The translations under genes and the position numbers were made by a program. Below are positions 54,640-62,712 of a DNA stretch of 64,000 nt, piece by piece (position 1 is the first letter of the stretch; every line of letters starts with the position of its first letter). Source of the stretch: Xanthocytophaga agilis (GTDB taxonomy: Bacteria; Bacteroidota; Bacteroidia; Cytophagales; 172606-1); NCBI RefSeq assembly GCF_030068605.1, contig NZ_JASJOU010000001.1, positions 1,116,001 to 1,180,000 on the forward strand. The letters are read 5' to 3'. The notes under the pieces were generated by a model. The model searched no databases and was not told the origin of the DNA. It saw only the letters and a program-made list of their open reading frames with translations.

Positions 54640-55140
54640 CTATTTATTACTTCCTTTTTCAGGAAACAAATATTTTACCACAGCAAAGAAGAAACCAGCT
54701 ACATTAGCGGTCATAGAACCAATCAAGGCTAATACAATAGCATCACTGAGATGGAAATCCCAGGCTTTTGAGCCACTGGTTACAATGGCAGCTAATACAA
54801 TAACGAGCCAGCTACATAACATCCAGAAAATACGTTGAGCATATTTTTTCCGCTCCTGTGTATCCTGCTTCTGATCTTCGTTAGCCAGGTTACGGGTATT
54901 ATTCTCCAGAATAAGCCGCTGCTGCTCCAGAATATGAATCTCACGCTGAATATTCAATTTCAGCCGTAAATCTTCATTCTCAATACGCAGTCGTTCGATA
55001 TTTACTTCTCTTTGTGCTTTTTCGTAGGAAGCTATTTCTTCTTCTGAGAGGGAATTGGCATCAGCCAAAGACTTGGATTGCTCTTCCTGTTTGAGTTTGT
55101 CCTGTAAGGCCAGCAGATCAATGGGCTTCTTTGTTTCCAA
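54640..55140 (-). CDS. Membrane protein with coiled coil, candidate toxin of a Panacea-type pair
   Basis: This 166-residue protein has an N-terminal Glu/Lys/Leu-rich coiled coil (about 10-100) and two membrane helices (about 107-124 and 134-158, SDAIVLALIGSMTANVAGFF). It starts at TTG 55140; no in-frame ATG is available. It overlaps the upstream Panacea-domain gene by 23 bases in another frame. Panacea antitoxins are known to pair with varied toxins, including small membrane-disrupting proteins, so this layout suggests a toxin. It lacks a known toxin domain, so the role is inferred from position only. Confidence 0.6.
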   Translation of the reverse strand: METKKPIDLLALQDKLKQEEQSKSLADANSLSEEEIASYEKAQREVNIERLRIENEDLRLKLNIQREIHILEQQRLILENNTRNLANEDQKQDTQERKKYAQRIFWMLCSWLVIVLAAIVTSGSKAWDFHLSDAIVLALIGSMTANVAGFFFAVVKYLFPEKGSNK

Positions 55141-55621
55141 GCGAATTCAGTTTTTGAACGAAATATTCTTTGATGTACTCTTCGTTGATGTCTTTGTTGC
55201 TGGGAATATTTTTTACACTGCCATATTGCTCATAGATCTTATACCAGGGAGTGCCTTTCTCATGTGTCAGATTAGAAAGAGCAATAGCAGACAGATCAGA
55301 GTAGACATACCAAACCACATCCAGAATCTGTCGGGCAGTTTCGTCATCTATGCCTGATTTAACTACAGGGGTATTGAAATTAGGCATGGGCTCTGTGATG
55401 GTATTGTTGCCAAAGTGTCGGAATGCCTCATATACCGAAGGAATAACCGGCCCATACCGCCAGGCTTCAATCATTTCATTAAAAAGTCGCTGATTGGTGG
55501 TGGCCAGATACCAGCCATAGGCAAAGTACATGAGTTTTTGCAGCTTCATGGGAGAAAGGGGTTTATTGTCGGCTTTTCCTTTCGCTAAAAAATAATTTGC
55601 TATAGCTGCAGATGAATACAT
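55118..55621 (-). CDS. Panacea domain (DUF4065) protein, candidate antitoxin
   Basis: I start this at ATG 55621 (MYSSAAIANYFLAK), as in the family; the open frame continues 21 codons upstream without support. The 167-residue protein matches the Panacea/DUF4065 (SocA, GepA-like) domain: ANYFLAK, KLQKLMYFAYGWYLA, EAWRYGPVIPSVYEAFR and LSNLTHEKGTPWYKIYEQYG. Proteins with this domain act as antitoxins that neutralise unrelated toxins, or as proteolytic adaptors. It overlaps a two-helix membrane protein gene, which suggests a toxin-antitoxin pair with the antitoxin gene first. Confidence 0.85.
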   Translation of the reverse strand: MYSSAAIANYFLAKGKADNKPLSPMKLQKLMYFAYGWYLATTNQRLFNEMIEAWRYGPVIPSVYEAFRHFGNNTITEPMPNFNTPVVKSGIDDETARQILDVVWYVYSDLSAIALSNLTHEKGTPWYKIYEQYGSVKNIPSNKDINEEYIKEYFVQKLNSLGNKEAH

Positions 55622-55712
55622 AGGTATAAATTGGTTTACAGTAAAGTTACAGCATGGTTTTAACTTTATCAAGCCCAATAACATCCCTTATCATGTGTAA
55701 TGATTAGATATA

Positions 55713-55745
55713 GAAAACAAAAAAGCCCTGTATGATACAGGGCTT
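55713..55745 (-). terminator. Terminator of valS
   Basis: An inverted repeat (aagccctgtat at 55723-55733, complement at 55735-55745) forms a long stem with a tight loop, followed on the minus strand by a T-rich tail. Confidence 0.88.
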
Positions 55746-55768
55746 CCTTATTAGTATAGTTATTAGGC

Positions 55769-58501
55769 TTACTTCATCTTACGCAAGCTTTCCAGTCTCT
55801 CTTCTAATGCTTTGATTTTCGCTTCCGCATCAGCCAGCTTTTTGCGTTCGGTTTCAACAATCTCCGGCTTGGCATTAGCAACAAAACGCTCATTACCAAG
55901 CTTTTTCAGTGTTGTTTCTCTGAAACCTTGATTATATTCCAGATCTTTCTGTGCTTTCTCAATCTCTACCTCAACATCTAGCTCCTCTTCTAAAGGAATG
56001 AAACATTCATCTGTCTTTACAATAAAGCTTAATGCACCATCAATTTTAGTATTTGTAAACGTTAGTTCAGACACATTGGCTAGTTTCTGAATTAGCTTTC
56101 CAAAACGTGTATATGCTCCTTGATTTTGTGTACGCACAACTAGTGGAAGTGATGTCTTAGGAGACATACCTCTATTATTTCTAGTATTTCGGATCTGAGA
56201 AATTATCTCCTGAGCAATTGCACCGTCTTCGACAATATCATTATTTGCATTTTCTAGTTTTGGATAGGCAGCAATACAAATGCTATCACCATCTTTTCTC
56301 TCTGAAAGTGTCTGCCAGATTTCTTCTGTAACAAAAGGCATAAATGGATGCATAACACGAAGAACCTGATCAAACAGTTCAGCTGTTTCTTTGTATACAA
56401 CACTACTGATCTTTTGACCAAATTCAGGCTTTATCATTTCCAGATACCATGAACAGAAATCATCCCAAGCCAGATTGTATACAGTTAGCAATGCATCGGA
56501 AATACGATAGTCAGCAAAATAACCCTCAATTTCAGCTAACTTCTGATTAAACCGGGCTTTGAACCATTGAATAGCAATCAAATCTTCAGCAGTAGCCTGC
56601 AGAGAACTGTCAACATTATTATCTAGCTCCCACCCTTTTACCAATCGAAAAGCATTCCAGATTTTATTATTGAATCTACTACCCTGATCACAAAGTTTAG
56701 ATGCTAAGACATCATTACTCTTATCTGCCAAAAACGCAGCGATCACTTCCGGATCGTTGGACTTTGGTACTGGAGTATCAAAGATCAGGTCATTACCAGC
56801 AGGTGAACTAAACAACAAACCCGTACGCACTCCATCTGCCCCATAACGCTCCATTAAAGCAATTGGGTCAGGAGAGTTACCTAACTGTTTCGCCATCTTG
56901 CGACCATACTGATCACGAATAATCCCTGTAAAGTATACATTTTTAAATGGCGCCTCATGACGGTATTCATAACCGGAAACAATCATCCGGGCTACCCAGA
57001 AGAAAATAATATCCGGACCTGTTACCAGATCATTGGTTGGATAGAAATACTGAATATCTTCGTTATTGGGATCTTTTAATCCATCAAACACAGAGATTGG
57101 CCATAACCACGATGAAAACCATGTATCCAGTACATCCTCATCCTGAGATAGTTCTTCTACAGCTAAACCAGGATATTGAGTCTTGTATAGATTAAGTGCT
57201 TCTTCATTATTTTTGGCTACTACAAAGTTACCCTGTTTATCATACCAGGCCGGAATGCGCTGCCCCCACCATAGCTGACGCGAAATACACCAATCCTGAA
57301 TGTTCTCCATCCAGTTGCGATAGGTATTTTTAAAACGGGCAGGATGAAATTGAATGGTATCATTCAACACGTTTTCCAGCGCAGGTTTTGCCAGTTCATC
57401 CATCTTCAGCCACCACTGCAAGGATACTTTGGGCTCTACCACCGTATCAGGATTGCGCTCCGAATATCCTACATTACTCTTATATTCCTCTATTTTTTCC
57501 AGATAACCAGCCGCTTCCAAGTCTTTGGCAATCTGCTTACGAATCGTAAAACGGTCCTTGCCTACATATTCTGCAATGCCAGATCTTTCATTCAATGTTC
57601 CATCATCATTCAGAATGTCAATCACTGGCAAATCATATTTCTTACCCAGTTCGTAGTCATTCAGGTCATGGGCTGGAGTTACCTTTAAGGCACCTGTACC
57701 AAAATCCATTGTCACATATTCGTCCGCTATTACCGGAATCTCCCGATTAACAAATGGTACAATCACCTTCTTACCATGTAAATGAACATACCGTTCATCG
57801 TTCGGATTTACACAAATGGCAGTATCAGCCAGAATCGTTTCCGGACGAGTGGTTGCAATGGTAACAAAGTCTGATGCAGAACCAGCAATCGGATATTTTA
57901 TGTAATACAGCTTTGACTGACTTTCCTTGTGAATAACTTCCTCATCTGAAAGAGCAGTCTTTCCTTTAGGGTCCCAGTTTACCATGCGATAGGCACGATA
58001 AATCTTTCCTTTATTGTACAGGTCTACAAAAACATCAATAACCGCCTCTGACAAAGAAGGTTCCATTGTGAAGCGAGTCCGATCCCAGTCGCAGGAGGCA
58101 CCTAGTTTCTTCAACTGTTCCAGAATGATTCCTCCATATGTCTCTTTCCATTCCCAGGCATATTTCAGAAACTCATCACGGGTAATACTTTTTTTGTCAA
58201 TCCCCTTTTCACGTAACATTCCTACTACTTTGGCTTCTGTAGCAATAGAGGCATGATCTGTACCTGGCACCCAGCAAGCTTCTTTTCCCTGCATACGTGC
58301 TCTACGCACCAAAATATCCTGAATGGTGTTATTCAACATATGTCCCATATGTAATTTCCCTGTCACATTAGGGGGAGGAATCACAATACAGTAGGGCTCT
58401 TTTTCAGGATTAGGTTTGGCAGCAAAAAATTTATGCTCTAACCAATACTGGTACCACTTGTCTTCAACATTCTTAGGATCGTAGGTCTTTGCTATTTCCA
58501 T
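55769..58501 (-). CDS. valS: Valyl-tRNA synthetase
   Basis: This 910-residue class I synthetase charges tRNA-Val. The Rossmann HIGH motif appears as PNVTGKLHMGHML near residue 45. The editing domain follows, with TIATTRPETILADTAICVNP. The KMSKS loop is Lys535-Met-Ala-Lys-Gln (GRKMAKQLGNSPDP), so both serine positions are substituted. The anticodon-binding helical domain and the C-terminal coiled coil (EVEIEKAQKDLEYN, AEAKIKALEERLESL) complete it. Its promoter lies at 58598-58627, about 97 bases upstream. Length is normal. Confidence 0.97.
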   Translation of the reverse strand: MEIAKTYDPKNVEDKWYQYWLEHKFFAAKPNPEKEPYCIVIPPPNVTGKLHMGHMLNNTIQDILVRRARMQGKEACWVPGTDHASIATEAKVVGMLREKGIDKKSITRDEFLKYAWEWKETYGGIILEQLKKLGASCDWDRTRFTMEPSLSEAVIDVFVDLYNKGKIYRAYRMVNWDPKGKTALSDEEVIHKESQSKLYYIKYPIAGSASDFVTIATTRPETILADTAICVNPNDERYVHLHGKKVIVPFVNREIPVIADEYVTMDFGTGALKVTPAHDLNDYELGKKYDLPVIDILNDDGTLNERSGIAEYVGKDRFTIRKQIAKDLEAAGYLEKIEEYKSNVGYSERNPDTVVEPKVSLQWWLKMDELAKPALENVLNDTIQFHPARFKNTYRNWMENIQDWCISRQLWWGQRIPAWYDKQGNFVVAKNNEEALNLYKTQYPGLAVEELSQDEDVLDTWFSSWLWPISVFDGLKDPNNEDIQYFYPTNDLVTGPDIIFFWVARMIVSGYEYRHEAPFKNVYFTGIIRDQYGRKMAKQLGNSPDPIALMERYGADGVRTGLLFSSPAGNDLIFDTPVPKSNDPEVIAAFLADKSNDVLASKLCDQGSRFNNKIWNAFRLVKGWELDNNVDSSLQATAEDLIAIQWFKARFNQKLAEIEGYFADYRISDALLTVYNLAWDDFCSWYLEMIKPEFGQKISSVVYKETAELFDQVLRVMHPFMPFVTEEIWQTLSERKDGDSICIAAYPKLENANNDIVEDGAIAQEIISQIRNTRNNRGMSPKTSLPLVVRTQNQGAYTRFGKLIQKLANVSELTFTNTKIDGALSFIVKTDECFIPLEEELDVEVEIEKAQKDLEYNQGFRETTLKKLGNERFVANAKPEIVETERKKLADAEAKIKALEERLESLRKMK

Positions 58502-58597
58502 GATAGTATTTAATAATCAATGTACTGTGCTTTACGTTCTACATATGGTGTATCTGTACCATTGAATAATTCAGAAAGCAAAACGTGAATTGGGGTG

Positions 58598-58627
58598 CAA
58601 AATTAGTGACTGTTAGCCGGTATTCAA
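58598..58627 (-). promoter_or_regulatory. Bacteroidota-type promoter of valS
   Basis: On the minus strand TTG (58627-58625) is followed after 19 bases by TAATTTTG (58605-58598). The transcript would start near 58591, leaving about 90 bases of leader before the ATG. Confidence 0.65.
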
Positions 58628-58739
58628 TAGCGGGCATTATTTTTTCGGAAAATTTCCGGGAAATTAGTTGAAAACCCGTAACTTAATAGCTTTAAAAATC
58701 TTTTCTTTCATTTTTTGGATCGAAAGAGAGTACTTATTC

Positions 58740-58902
58740 AGAGGTGGTCTAAACTAATTTATAAAGGCTACAAAGGCATCTTTTGTGCTGCGTCTTCATC
58801 TATTTTTCGGCCTATAGCCGCTGGCTATGCCCCTCAAAATAGTTTCGACTCGCTACAAAATCTGCTCTTTTCGCTTCTTTAAAGTTAGTTCAGACCACCT
58901 CT
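58740..58902. repeat. 163-bp imperfect palindromic element
   Basis: The outer arms (58740-58759 and 58883-58902, core agaggtggtct) pair over 20 bases with two mismatches. Inside, the ttttgt and ctatttt blocks on the left (about 58780-58808) find complements at 58837-58863. ggcctatagcc near 58810 pairs partly with ggctatgccc. The whole element can thus fold into one long, imperfect hairpin, as a MITE-like or other small mobile element would. No transposase is present. Confidence 0.6.
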
Positions 58903-58980
58903 AACACTGGAAAACTATACAGCGGAGTATATCCGTATGGACTTGTAACCAATAACCACTTGTAACTCTTCACTTTCGTA

Positions 58981-59322
58981 ATGCTTTTATCATCCCGACA
59001 GACCCGTTTTTTCTTTCTGATGTACATCTTGTTACCTTTTGTTACCGGCCTGGGCCACATATGGCAGGGAGCTACATTTCTTGGAGGAGCCTACCTGTTT
59101 GTGACCATCCCTTATAGTATAGCTTACCTGACACTGAGACACCTTTCCCGCATCAGCATTCTATTGTTACAGGCACTGGGAGCATTGATGATGATTGTCA
59201 TTGCGGCAGACCTGTATCAGCAAGGTAATCAATGGATTCCCTACCTGCTTGTGCTTACTGCCATTCTGAATGTCTATGTTTTCTGGTCTGGCAACAGAAA
59301 GAAGGTTGGCAGTGGTCAATAA
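58981..59322 (+). CDS. Small multi-helix membrane protein of unknown function
   Basis: This 113-residue protein has about four membrane helices (12-28, 30-48, 58-78 and 85-103) and a basic C terminus (NRKKVGSGQ). No family is recognised. It starts at ATG 58981, just after the palindromic element. Its stop is 18 bases from the convergent SDR gene's stop. Confidence 0.6.
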   Translation: MLLSSRQTRFFFLMYILLPFVTGLGHIWQGATFLGGAYLFVTIPYSIAYLTLRHLSRISILLLQALGALMMIVIAADLYQQGNQWIPYLLVLTAILNVYVFWSGNRKKVGSGQ

Positions 59323-59340
59323 ATATTTGCTATTCAAGTA

Positions 59341-60048
59341 TTATGATTGAGGATTAGTAGCCCAAACCGTAGCCTCTGTTACAAACCCTCTGTCATTCAT
59401 CTGCAGCATGCTTACAATGGTATGCGCAATCTCAATCGCCTCCAACTTGGACGGACTATGAGGACGTACTTCCATGCCTGAGTTACTAACAAAGTTAGTT
59501 TGTACCTCACTGGGGTTTACCAGCATAACCCGAATATTGTTCTTCCGAAATTCCTGTCTCCAGCACTCTGTCATCCCTTTTAGTGCAAACTTGGTTGCAA
59601 CATAAGCTGTTCCACCTGCAAATCCATTTAACCCGGCTGTGGATGAGATATTGACGATATTACCATAATTTTTTGAGACAAAGTGTTTAACACTTTCCCG
59701 GCCAGCGATCATCGCTCCTACTACATTGGTAGCAAGCAACTCCTGAAATTTTTCTGTAGATAAGTCTGCCAGCTTCGAAAAATAACCATAAGCAGCATTG
59801 TTAATCAAAACATTGTAGTCGCCAAATTCACGTATCACTGTTTCAACAATCCGTTTTACATCCTCTTCCTTGCTAACGTCGCCTTGAATGGGGAATGCGC
59901 CGGATTCTTTGGCAGCTTCATGTAAACGGGTATCATTCCGTCCACAAATAGCTACCTGAGCCCCTAGTGATACCAATTGTTTGGCAGTTTCCAGTCCAAT
60001 ACCTGAACTACCACCTGTAATCAATACTTTAGCCTGTTGTAAGTTCAT
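59341..60048 (-). CDS. SDR oxidoreductase (FabG/3-ketoacyl reductase-like)
   Basis: This 235-residue classical short-chain dehydrogenase has the cofactor motif TGGSSGIG (12-19), NNAAYG, catalytic Ser in NISSTAG and Tyr-Lys in AYVATKFAL (YxxxK intact). The loop MLVNPSEVQTNFV follows. These enzymes reduce or oxidise keto groups with NAD(P)H. It lies between a small membrane protein and an AI-2E family gene, and its substrate is not indicated. Confidence 0.92.
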   Translation of the reverse strand: MNLQQAKVLITGGSSGIGLETAKQLVSLGAQVAICGRNDTRLHEAAKESGAFPIQGDVSKEEDVKRIVETVIREFGDYNVLINNAAYGYFSKLADLSTEKFQELLATNVVGAMIAGRESVKHFVSKNYGNIVNISSTAGLNGFAGGTAYVATKFALKGMTECWRQEFRKNNIRVMLVNPSEVQTNFVSNSGMEVRPHSPSKLEAIEIAHTIVSMLQMNDRGFVTEATVWATNPQS

Positions 60049-60396
60049 ACATCAAAAAGATAGTGTGTACAAATCAAAAAAGTTATGGTAAGAATTTTCT
60101 CAATGTCAGTATACAACTTAGTTAGGCATTCAACAGTTCACAGGTATCATTTTTTTACTTATTCTGTGCCTATTCTACACAAGGAAAATATAGTATGCAT
60201 ACCACTTTTATTAAAACCATAGCCTGTATTAAAAATATAATCCTGCCTGCCAGTTTACACCGTTTTCAAAATTTATAACCTGTCATTATCAATATAAATC
60301 CATTAAATATCTCAGCCTGTTCCGATAAATTTCTGTATTTATTGCATATTTGACCAACAAGCCTCTAAAGTATTTTTTTCATTTCAACCTTTATTT
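60049..60396. other. Divergent intergenic region
   Basis: The 348 bases between the SDR and the AI-2E family gene hold no open frame, hairpin or RNA I can support. CATATTTG near 60347 is a one-base mismatch to the -7 element for the downstream gene. Confidence 0.4.
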
Positions 60397-61512
60397 ATGT
60401 CGAGTCCCTATACCCGAAAGCAACGCAAAGGAGCCATGCTGGTTCTAATTATCCTATTGTTTTGTTTTCTTGCCTATGCCCTACGTGGTTTTATTACTTC
60501 CTTTTTTGGAGCATTAATCATTTACACATTGTTTCGTTCCTGGCATCAGAAACTGGTAGAGCAGCGCAAATGGAAACCAGCCTTAAGCACTACCATAATT
60601 CTGATTGTCTCTTTCCTGCTTATTATTCTACCTGTTGGGATTGTAGTATATCAGGTTGCTAATCAGGTTGTGCAGCTTGTGAAAGATCCGACAGTGGTTA
60701 CAGGTATTATAGCCAAAATCCAGCATTATCCACTTTATCAAAAGTATGTAGATCCCCAGCTATTACAGGATCAACTGAGCCGTATAGGCCAGGTAGCTGT
60801 GAATATTTTCGGCACAACCCTCAATGGTCTAGCCAATAGTATAGCTACGATTAGTGTTATGTATCTGATCCTCTACTTTATGTTTGCTCATTACAAAGCC
60901 ATGGAAACCTGGCTTATGCAGTATTTGCCCTTCAGCCCGAGAAACTCTTATCAGTATGCGGATGAATTACGAAATATCACTTACAGCAATGTGATTGGCT
61001 CCGGCATTATTGCTGTGATCCAGGGAGCTTTGGTAGGCCTTGGCTTCTGGCTATTTGGCATTCCCCAGCCTTTCTTTTATGGAACTATTGCTGTATTTGC
61101 CTCTTTTATTCCAGTAATAGGGTCTGCACTTATTTTTATACCAGGCAGTCTATTTGCTCTTGCCAGTGGTGAAACAGGTCACGGTATCGGATTATTGTTA
61201 TGGGGATTCATTCTGGTAGCCAATATTGATAATGTACTACGGATGGTCCTGAACAAGAAAATAGGTGACACTCATCCACTCATTACGTTTCTGGGCATTA
61301 TTGTTGGCCTTCCGATTTTTGGCCTAACCGGATTGGTGATTGGCCCCTTACTACTCTCCTTCTTTGTTTTGTCTGTACAAATGTATACCCGCAACTATCT
61401 TTCCAAACCTGCATCCGAAAAAGAATTAGAGATCAAGATAGTCAAAGAAGAATCGGAAAAAAGTCCTCAGAATCCATCTGACCGCAAAGAAGATACAGAC
61501 ACAAATAAATAA
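60397..61512 (+). CDS. AI-2E family transporter (PerM-like)
   Basis: This 371-residue inner-membrane protein has eight helices in the AI-2E family layout. After an N-terminal pair (about 14-44) come helix 3 (62-82), a periplasmic loop, then VMYLILYFMFAHYKAMETWL and YSNVIGSGIIAVIQGALVGLGFWLFGIPQP. FIPVIGSALIFIPGS and ITFLGIIVGLPIFGLTGLVIGPLLL follow. The C terminus is polar (KEESEKSPQNPSDRK). Members export autoinducer-2 or exchange ions (Na+/H+), and the name does not prove quorum signalling here. A palindrome separates it from the serine hydrolase. Confidence 0.92.
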   Translation: MSSPYTRKQRKGAMLVLIILLFCFLAYALRGFITSFFGALIIYTLFRSWHQKLVEQRKWKPALSTTIILIVSFLLIILPVGIVVYQVANQVVQLVKDPTVVTGIIAKIQHYPLYQKYVDPQLLQDQLSRIGQVAVNIFGTTLNGLANSIATISVMYLILYFMFAHYKAMETWLMQYLPFSPRNSYQYADELRNITYSNVIGSGIIAVIQGALVGLGFWLFGIPQPFFYGTIAVFASFIPVIGSALIFIPGSLFALASGETGHGIGLLLWGFILVANIDNVLRMVLNKKIGDTHPLITFLGIIVGLPIFGLTGLVIGPLLLSFFVLSVQMYTRNYLSKPASEKELEIKIVKEESEKSPQNPSDRKEDTDTNK

Positions 61513-61549
61513 TTGGCAGAAAGATTACCCCGACTTGCCGATTCCTTTT

Positions 61550-61599
61550 TAGTGGAGTATGTTATCAGACTAATTTTAGTCTAACAACATACTCCACTA
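61550..61599 (+). terminator. Hairpin before the serine hydrolase gene
   Basis: Outer arms of 14 bp (tagtggagtatgtt at 61550-61563, complement 61586-61599) and an inner 7-bp stem (61567-61573 with 61576-61582) form a long hairpin. It ends 6 bases before the next ATG and lacks a T-tract, so it may be a weak terminator or a translation-control structure. Confidence 0.55.
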
Positions 61600-61605
61600 A
61601 CTACC

Positions 61606-62712
61606 ATGAAAAATATACTCTGTTGTCTTTATTTGCTTTTATTTTATCCTGCATCCGGACAGACACTCAAAAAAGAATCTATCCAAAACAAGGCCTGGAC
61701 TAAGGCAACCCGATATGCCAGACAATATGTTGATTCACTGCAACATGCACAAGATATTCCAGGTATATCTGTGTGTGTAGGGAATGCAGATAACATTTTG
61801 TGGGCGGAGGGATTTGGTTTAGCAGATCTGGAGACACACCAACCTGTAACTATCCACTCCAGATTTCGGTTGGGTTCTGTTTCTAAATCACTCACTTCGT
61901 TTGCTATAGGCAAGCTGATCGAAGAAAAGAAACTTGATCTGGATATCGCAATCCAGAACTATGTCCCTTCATTTCCTGTCAAAGCCTATCCATTTACAGC
62001 CCGGCAACTGGCTACTCACACATCGGGTATTCGTCATTATCGGGCTAGTGATCCATTATCCTGCCTTCAACGTTATGCAACAGTACTGGAAAGTCTATCT
62101 ATCTTTAATAAGGACAGTCTTTTGTTTAAACCTGGTACAGCCTATCAGTATTCTACCTATGGGTATTCATTACTCAGTGCCGTCATTGAGGGGGCTAGTC
62201 ATCTGGATTATCTCACATTTATGAAACAAGCCGTCTTTGATCCACTGAATATGGCAGAGACCTGTGCTGATTACAGTGACAGCATTGTGGCAAATAGGGT
62301 ACGTTTTTATGAACATACTCATGGAAAACGGGTCAATGCCACTCAGGTCGACAATAGTTACAAGTGGGCAGGAGGAGGAATGTTGTCTACCTCCACAGAT
62401 CTGGTCAGGTTAGGCAGAGAGTTTTTGCATCCTACGCTTCTTTCCCAAAAAACACTAGATTTACTCATCTCTCCACAATTACTTCTGGATGGAACCAATA
62501 CACACTATGGAATGGGATGGCGTATTGGGACAGATGCTCAAAATCGCAGAATTATTCACCATGGTGGTTTAATTGATGGAGGCAGAGCATTTCTGCTGAT
62601 TTATCCGGAACATAATCTGGTTGTAGCCATTCTGGCAAATATGAGTGGAGTTACTATTAACTTACCAGAAGTGGAAACCATTGCCCATTATTTCTTCACA
62701 GCAAACCGATGA
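61606..62712 (+). CDS. Serine hydrolase of the beta-lactamase/PBP class C family
   Basis: This 368-residue exported protein has a signal peptide (1-18, ending ASGQ). The SxxK catalytic motif is Ser91-Val-Ser-Lys94 (LGSVSKSLTSF). The YxN position is Tyr182-Ser-Thr (YQYSTYG), so Thr replaces Asn. The third motif is HHGG (RIIHHGGLIDG) in place of KTG. Enzymes of this family include esterases, D-amino acid amidases and class C beta-lactamases; few are true resistance enzymes. Its stop overlaps the histidine kinase start by four bases (ATGA), so the three genes to the window end form an operon. Confidence 0.9.
   Translation: MKNILCCLYLLLFYPASGQTLKKESIQNKAWTKATRYARQYVDSLQHAQDIPGISVCVGNADNILWAEGFGLADLETHQPVTIHSRFRLGSVSKSLTSFAIGKLIEEKKLDLDIAIQNYVPSFPVKAYPFTARQLATHTSGIRHYRASDPLSCLQRYATVLESLSIFNKDSLLFKPGTAYQYSTYGYSLLSAVIEGASHLDYLTFMKQAVFDPLNMAETCADYSDSIVANRVRFYEHTHGKRVNATQVDNSYKWAGGGMLSTSTDLVRLGREFLHPTLLSQKTLDLLISPQLLLDGTNTHYGMGWRIGTDAQNRRIIHHGGLIDGGRAFLLIYPEHNLVVAILANMSGVTINLPEVETIAHYFFTANR

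Larger units (their letters stand above)
58502..58980. other. Divergent intergenic region with the valS promoter and a palindromic element
   Basis: The 479 bases contain the minus-strand valS promoter (58598-58627) and an imperfect palindromic element (58740-58902), both listed separately. No open reading frame is supported. Confidence 0.6.

Noticed and set aside
60397-61512. Quorum-sensing export by the AI-2E family protein
   Set aside because: The family name is misleading. Many members are ion exchangers and no luxS is in the window.
61606-62712. Antibiotic-resistance beta-lactamase
   Set aside because: The Asn of YxN and the KTG motif are absent, and most class C-like proteins of this sort are not resistance enzymes.
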